The notes under the pieces: model-generated
The model's database searches: none
The model's input: the letters and a program-made list of their open reading frames with translations, nothing else
Told to the model about the DNA's origin: nothing
Shown here: piece after piece, positions 39,566 through 43,330 of the stretch
How the letters are laid out: each line of letters opens with the position of its first letter
Position numbering within the stretch: the first letter of the stretch is position 1
From: Rhodospirillaceae bacterium UBA6219
GTDB lineage: Bacteria > Pseudomonadota > Alphaproteobacteria > Rhodospirillales > Magnetospirillaceae
NCBI GenBank assembly: GCA_002435715.1
Contig: DISD01000046.1
Location: 1 to 43,330, forward strand
Length of the DNA: 43,330 nt
Direction of reading: 5' to 3'
Made by a program: the position numbers and the translations under genes

Positions 39566-41032
39566 CTAGTTCCCGTTCATTTTCTTGATGGTGTTGGTGG
39601 TGCTTTGCCCGGCGACCAATTCGGCCAACACCACCTTGCCGCCCCAGCCCATGACGTCGGTGGCGCCGACCACATTTTCCACCGTGTAATCGGCCCCCTT
39701 GACCAGCACGTCGGGACGCAGGGTCCGGATCAGTTCCAGCGGCGTCTCTTCGCCGAAGATCACCACCATGTCGACCATGGACAACGACGCCAGCACGGTG
39801 GCCCGCGCCGCTTCCGACTGCACCGGCCGGGTCGGCCCCTTCAACCGCGACACCGAGGCGTCGGAATTCAGGCCCACCACCAGTCGGTCGCAGGCCGAAC
39901 GGGCCTGGGTCAACAACGAGATGTGGCCGGGATGCAGCAAATCGAAACAGCCATTGGTGAAACCGACGCGTTCGCCCTTGCGACGCCAGATTTCCACCTG
40001 ATCAGCAGCGCCGTCCCAGCCCAGGACCTTGGTTTCGCCCACCAGCAGATCATCATGGTGCAGGGCGGCGACCACTTCCTCGGCATAGGCGACGGCGGTG
40101 CCCACCTTGGCCACCACGATGCCGGCGGCCACATTGGCCAAACGGGCGCCATCCAGCAGCGAGGCGCCGGACGCCAAAGCGGCGGCCAAAGTGGCGACCA
40201 CGGTGTCGCCGGCGCCCGAGACGTCGAACACTTCGCGCGCTTCGGCCGGCAGATGGTGAATCTCGCCCGCGGCGGTCACCAGGGTCATGCCGTCCTGGGA
40301 CCTTGTGGCCAAGACCGCCTCGATGCCGCAGGTGGTGATCAGGTGGCGACAGGCGGCGACGATGGCGTTGTCGCCCTCCACGCTCATGCCCGTGGCTTCG
40401 TGCAGTTCCTTGCGGTTGGGGGTCAGCACGGTGGCACCGCGATAACGGCTGTAATCGTTGCCCTTGGGATCGACCACCACCGGCTTGCCGGCGGCGTGCG
40501 CGGCGGCGATCAGTTCGGCCGGCACCGGCGGCGTCAACACGCCCTTGCCGTAATCGGACAACACCACGCACCCCGATGCGGCGATCAGGTCCTTGGCCCG
40601 GTTCAAGACCTGGGACCGGCTGATATCGGCCAGCTTGTCGCTGGTCTCGCGGTCGGAACGCAGCAATTGCTGGGAAGAGGCGAAGAAGCGGGTCTTGATG
40701 GTGGTCTGGCGCTTGGCCTCGACCACCAGACAGGGATCGATCCCCGAATGCTCGCCCAGCAGGCGGCCGATCTCGCGGCCCGGATCGTCGTCGCCGACCA
40801 CGGCGACGAAAGTGGGGACCGCCCCCAGGGCCACCAGGTTGCGCACCACGTTGCCGGCGCCGCCCAACATGGCGTCCTCGCGCTCGATGCGCAGCACCGG
40901 AATGGGGGCTTCGGGCGAAATCCGCTCGACCGAGCCATAGATGAAACGATCCAGCATGGCGTCGCCGACGCACAAAACCGGCTTGTCCTTCAAACCGGCG
41001 ACCCGTTCGGCCAAAAGCGAAAGTTCGGTCAT
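39566..41032 (-). CDS. hldE: Bifunctional heptose-7-phosphate kinase / heptose-1-phosphate adenylyltransferase
   Basis: This 488-residue fusion enzyme makes ADP-heptose for the lipopolysaccharide core. The kinase domain (about 1-325) is of the ribokinase family: SPEAPIPVLRIEREDAMLGG, then AGNVVRN, and DVSGAGDTVVATLAAAL with the catalytic Asp. The nucleotidyltransferase domain (about 345-488) has RVGFTNGCFDLLHPGHISLL (HxGH motif) and GLNSDASVSRLKGPTRP. Both active sites look intact. The gene precedes queF with a three-base gap, joining LPS and tRNA-modification genes in one unit. Confidence 0.95.
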   Translation of the reverse strand: MTELSLLAERVAGLKDKPVLCVGDAMLDRFIYGSVERISPEAPIPVLRIEREDAMLGGAGNVVRNLVALGAVPTFVAVVGDDDPGREIGRLLGEHSGIDPCLVVEAKRQTTIKTRFFASSQQLLRSDRETSDKLADISRSQVLNRAKDLIAASGCVVLSDYGKGVLTPPVPAELIAAAHAAGKPVVVDPKGNDYSRYRGATVLTPNRKELHEATGMSVEGDNAIVAACRHLITTCGIEAVLATRSQDGMTLVTAAGEIHHLPAEAREVFDVSGAGDTVVATLAAALASGASLLDGARLANVAAGIVVAKVGTAVAYAEEVVAALHHDDLLVGETKVLGWDGAADQVEIWRRKGERVGFTNGCFDLLHPGHISLLTQARSACDRLVVGLNSDASVSRLKGPTRPVQSEAARATVLASLSMVDMVVIFGEETPLELIRTLRPDVLVKGADYTVENVVGATDVMGWGGKVVLAELVAGQSTTNTIKKMNGN

Positions 41033-41100
41033 GAAAACGTCCCGAAAATGATGACAGGGGTCAGCTAACCCAAGGCTGGCGGGGTTGCAAGAAAAATGGC

Positions 41101-41859
41101 TCAGGTGTGCAGGAAACGACGGGTGCTGCCGCGCAAAGCCAAGGCGGTCAGAACCCCCGAATCATAGGCCATGGTGTCGATGCCCAGGCGGTTCGAACGC
41201 ACTTGCGGCTGAAGGTCGGGGGTATGACCATGCACCACCATCCGGCCGTGCCAGCGTTCGTCATCCAAAAATTCGTGCCGTATCCACAGCAAATCCGCCG
41301 GATGCTGTTGGTCCAGCGCGACACCGGGCTTGATCCCGGCATGGACGAACAAATAATCGCCGATCTGATGGGTCAGCTTCAGATTGTCCAAAAACCGGCG
41401 ATGGGACGTCGGCACGTGGCGGCGGAAGCTCAGCTGGGCCTCGGCCATGTCGCCACGCCACCCCAGCATCGCCTCTTCCCCCACATAGGAACGCACGGTT
41501 TCCAGGCCGCCCCACGGGAACCACCGTCCCCCGGTGGAGGAATCGGCCAGGAAATCCTGCATGGCCTCTTCGTGGTTGCCGCGCAGACACACCCACTCGG
41601 CCCCCGACAAGGTCGGCGGCGGGCCGGCGGCCAGACGGTCGATGACGCCACGGGAATCCGGGCCGCGGTCAACCATGTCCCCCAAGAACACCACCGACAC
41701 CTGTAATGGAGAAGTCACCGACACGTCGGTCGCGATGGTGCTGAGCAAACGATCAAGCAGATCCAGCCGGCCATGGATGTCGCCCACCGCATAGACCGCC
41801 AAGCCCTCGGGCACCGAAGGATTGGCGACAAAAGCGCTGGAATGGTTTTCTTGCTTCAT
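41101..41859 (-). CDS. PPP-family metallophosphoesterase (bacterial Ser/Thr phosphatase-like)
   Basis: This 252-residue phosphatase has the full PPP motif set: AVGDIHGRLDLLDRLL (metal ligands Asp/His), VVFLGDMVDRGPDSRGVID, and LRGNHEEAMQ, with later His in FVHAGIKPGV and VVHGHTP. It resembles PrpA/PrpB-type and ApaH-related phosphatases; the substrate (phosphoprotein or dinucleotide) is not deducible. It lies 68 bases upstream of hldE on the same strand and may be the first gene of that unit. It is divergent from the EAL-like gene. Confidence 0.9.
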   Translation of the reverse strand: MKQENHSSAFVANPSVPEGLAVYAVGDIHGRLDLLDRLLSTIATDVSVTSPLQVSVVFLGDMVDRGPDSRGVIDRLAAGPPPTLSGAEWVCLRGNHEEAMQDFLADSSTGGRWFPWGGLETVRSYVGEEAMLGWRGDMAEAQLSFRRHVPTSHRRFLDNLKLTHQIGDYLFVHAGIKPGVALDQQHPADLLWIRHEFLDDERWHGRMVVHGHTPDLQPQVRSNRLGIDTMAYDSGVLTALALRGSTRRFLHT

Positions 41860-41929
41860 TTCTGCCTAGGCCGACCTGTCTGGTCATTGTATTTTAAGCA
41901 TTCAGAACTTAGCTTTGGAGGTCGCCAGC

Positions 41930-41974
41930 ATGTCAATGCGAACGACATCCAAATCCGCCAGAACGGGGAAATGA
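41930..41974 (+). CDS. 14-codon upstream ORF (possible leader peptide) before the EAL-like gene
   Basis: ATG at 41930 is preceded by a strong GGAGG site and reads MSMRTTSKSARTGK, then TGA at 41972-41974. The stop overlaps the chosen ATG of the next gene (TGATG). The strong ribosome site belongs to this short frame and not to the EAL-like frame, so translational coupling is likely. It is basic, with no repeat of a single regulatory amino acid. Confidence 0.4.
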   Translation: MSMRTTSKSARTGK

Positions 41975-43305
41975 TGAACGCCACCGCGTTCGGTGACAAA
42001 CCCAAAGAGATCGTCACGTCGGAGAATCTTCTCTACGACGCCGCCGAACGTGTGGGCCGTATCCGCGAAGGACGCCAGGCGCTGCATCTGCATTTGTCGC
42101 TGTTGCTGCCGGCCAATCGCGAAGAAGCGAAGATCCGCATCGCCTTTCGCATGTTCGAAACCATGGCCGACATGTTCCGCGGCCAGTTGTTCCTGCTGAC
42201 CAACAACGACATCGTGCTGATCTGCAAGGATGCCCGTCTGGCCGATCTGGACGCCATCGTCTACAAGCTGCGCGCGCTTTTTTCCAAGGATCCGCTGACC
42301 TATGCGGAAAGCGAGGACGGCGAAGACCGCTTCGTCACCTTCTACGACCTGGAAAGCGAATACGACCAGTTTTTCGCCACCTGCGTGAAATTGCTGAACG
42401 ATGCCAAGATGCGCATCGCCCAGTCGCGCAACGCGCCGCAGATCCAGCCGTTGGACGCCCGCAACCTGACCAAGGTGCTGGAGCGCATCGGCGCCACCGA
42501 CATCGCCAGCGTGGTGCGCCGCCAACCCTGTCTGCGCTTTACCGAACGCCAAACCGCCGAAGTCGCCTTCCAGGAATTCTACATGTCCATCATGGACCTG
42601 CAGAAGGCCCTGGCCCCCGACGTCAACATCCTGGCCAATCGTTGGTTGTTCCAGCATCTGTCGCAGGTGCTGGACCTGCGCGTGCTGTCGGTGCTGCAAG
42701 ATGCCGGGTTCCGCAAATTGCCGGCGGCGTTTTCGCTGAACCTCAACATGGCCAGCGTGCAGACCCAGGTGTTCCGTCAGTTCGAGGCCGCCATTCGCGG
42801 CAAGGCCGGATTGGTGGTGGAATTCCAGTTGATCGACATCTTCAACAACCTGGACCAGTTCTTCCAGGCCCGCGACTTCCTGCGCGCCCGTGGCCACAAG
42901 ACGGTGCTGGACGGCATGAGCCCCATAACCCTGCAATTCATGGATGCCGAACGTTACGATTGCGACTTCGTCAAACTGAACTGGAGCGGCGACATGGCCG
43001 ACGACGTGGTGACGACGGAACTGCACCACGCGTTGGGCCCTTATGGCTTCGATAAGGTCATCCTGGCCCGCTGCGACACCGAATCCGCGATCACCTGGGG
43101 CCTGAACCAGGGGATCGTCCACTTCCAGGGCCGGTTCCTGGATTCCATGGTCGCCGCCGTCACCTTGGCCCAATGCGACAAGGCCTCGGCCTGTACCATG
43201 GCCCAGTGCAACCAACGTCACGGGGTGATTTCCGGTCGCCTGCGGGTGGAATGCGGCAACAACGACATGCTTGACCTGTTCCCGCCCCTTCGGGTCCTGC
43301 GCTAG
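41974..43305 (+). CDS. Degenerate EAL-domain protein
   Basis: This 443-residue soluble protein has an N-terminal unknown region (about 1-170) and a C-terminal EAL-like barrel (about 180-425). The barrel strands can be traced: SLNLNMASVQ in place of the Asn-binding strand, LVVEFQLIDIF for the EIxE strand, KTVLDGMSP where active enzymes have DDFG, and CDFVKLNWS for the KxD strand. The E-A-L tripeptide and the metal-binding Asp pair are missing, so c-di-GMP hydrolysis is unlikely; a binding or scaffold role is inferred. ATG 41974 is chosen because it overlaps the uORF stop; ATG 41971 and a longer open frame back to 41773 exist. Confidence 0.8.
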   Translation: MNATAFGDKPKEIVTSENLLYDAAERVGRIREGRQALHLHLSLLLPANREEAKIRIAFRMFETMADMFRGQLFLLTNNDIVLICKDARLADLDAIVYKLRALFSKDPLTYAESEDGEDRFVTFYDLESEYDQFFATCVKLLNDAKMRIAQSRNAPQIQPLDARNLTKVLERIGATDIASVVRRQPCLRFTERQTAEVAFQEFYMSIMDLQKALAPDVNILANRWLFQHLSQVLDLRVLSVLQDAGFRKLPAAFSLNLNMASVQTQVFRQFEAAIRGKAGLVVEFQLIDIFNNLDQFFQARDFLRARGHKTVLDGMSPITLQFMDAERYDCDFVKLNWSGDMADDVVTTELHHALGPYGFDKVILARCDTESAITWGLNQGIVHFQGRFLDSMVAAVTLAQCDKASACTMAQCNQRHGVISGRLRVECGNNDMLDLFPPLRVLR

Positions 43306-43330
43306 TGGGCCGATCCAAACAGAAGGTTCA

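Noticed and set aside
38948..41068. 706-codon plus-strand open frame antisense to queG, queF and hldE
   Set aside because: It spans three clear genes on the other strand and encodes low-complexity His/Gln/Gly-rich sequence; a high-GC antisense artefact.
41773..41973. 67-codon N-terminal extension of the EAL-like protein
   Set aside because: The extension overlaps the start region of the divergent phosphatase gene, contains no recognisable domain, and the ribosome site evidence points to 41930/41974 instead.

Overview
The window reads as chromosomal DNA of a GC-rich alphaproteobacterium. The best guess is Rhodospirillales, close to Magnetospirillum-like genera; this is an inference from gene content and not from any marker gene. 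The pointers are a ChvI/ChvG-type two-component system, a short alphaproteobacterial HPr kinase next to rapZ and a sugar-permease-free PTS, a polyhydroxybutyrate (PHB) locus with PhaR, and a B12-controlled cbiMNQO cobalt importer. No rRNA, tRNA, CRISPR array or complete insertion sequence was seen.

Layout. Positions 1-1650 (minus): the start of GTP-type PEP carboxykinase, a HugZ-like split-barrel protein and a small unknown gene. 1.8-4.65 kb (minus): cbiM-cbiN-cbiQ-cbiO behind a cobalamin riboswitch with a recognisable promoter. 4.7-7.0 kb (plus): chvI-chvG. 7.1-11.3 kb: an accessory-looking block with a YegD-like Hsp70, then on the other strand a long peptidoglycan-binding, Pro-rich, DUF6973-like protein coupled to a small membrane-anchored protein. 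Its promoter is followed by two tandem terminator-like hairpins. 11.5-16.2 kb (plus): an AEC transporter, then hprK-rapZ-EIIA-HPr-EI, a regulatory PTS. 16.2-19.8 kb: two divergent cation/proton antiporters (NhaP2-like and Kef-like), then an orphan receiver protein.

20.4-29.4 kb (plus): the NAD de novo operon nadA-nadC-nadB. It runs into a cyclic-nucleotide-binding protein, a FliL-like exported protein and an exported protein with a possible Cys-His-Asp triad. A DgcZ-like zinc-sensing diguanylate cyclase, a Sel1-repeat protein and a large unknown helical protein follow. 29.4-32.2 kb: HU, thioredoxin, a candidate small RNA on the minus strand, a DUF938 methyltransferase, and an Rrf2 regulator with a flavodoxin-like protein.

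32.2-36.7 kb: the PHB locus, with phaB, phaA, phaC and an overlapping PhaE-like gene on minus, and phaR divergent on plus. 36.7-43.3 kb: an unknown gene, an XRE regulator, a likely minus-strand unit (PPP-family phosphatase, hldE, queF, queG), and a degenerate EAL-domain protein preceded by a 14-codon upstream ORF.

Much of the window links carbon and redox status to regulation: PEP carboxykinase, nitrogen/carbon-type PTS, PHB storage, NAD synthesis and c-di-GMP. The least explained parts are the 7.1-11.3 kb block, the genes after nadB, the 563-residue unknown protein, the phaE-like/phaC overlap and the small RNA candidate.
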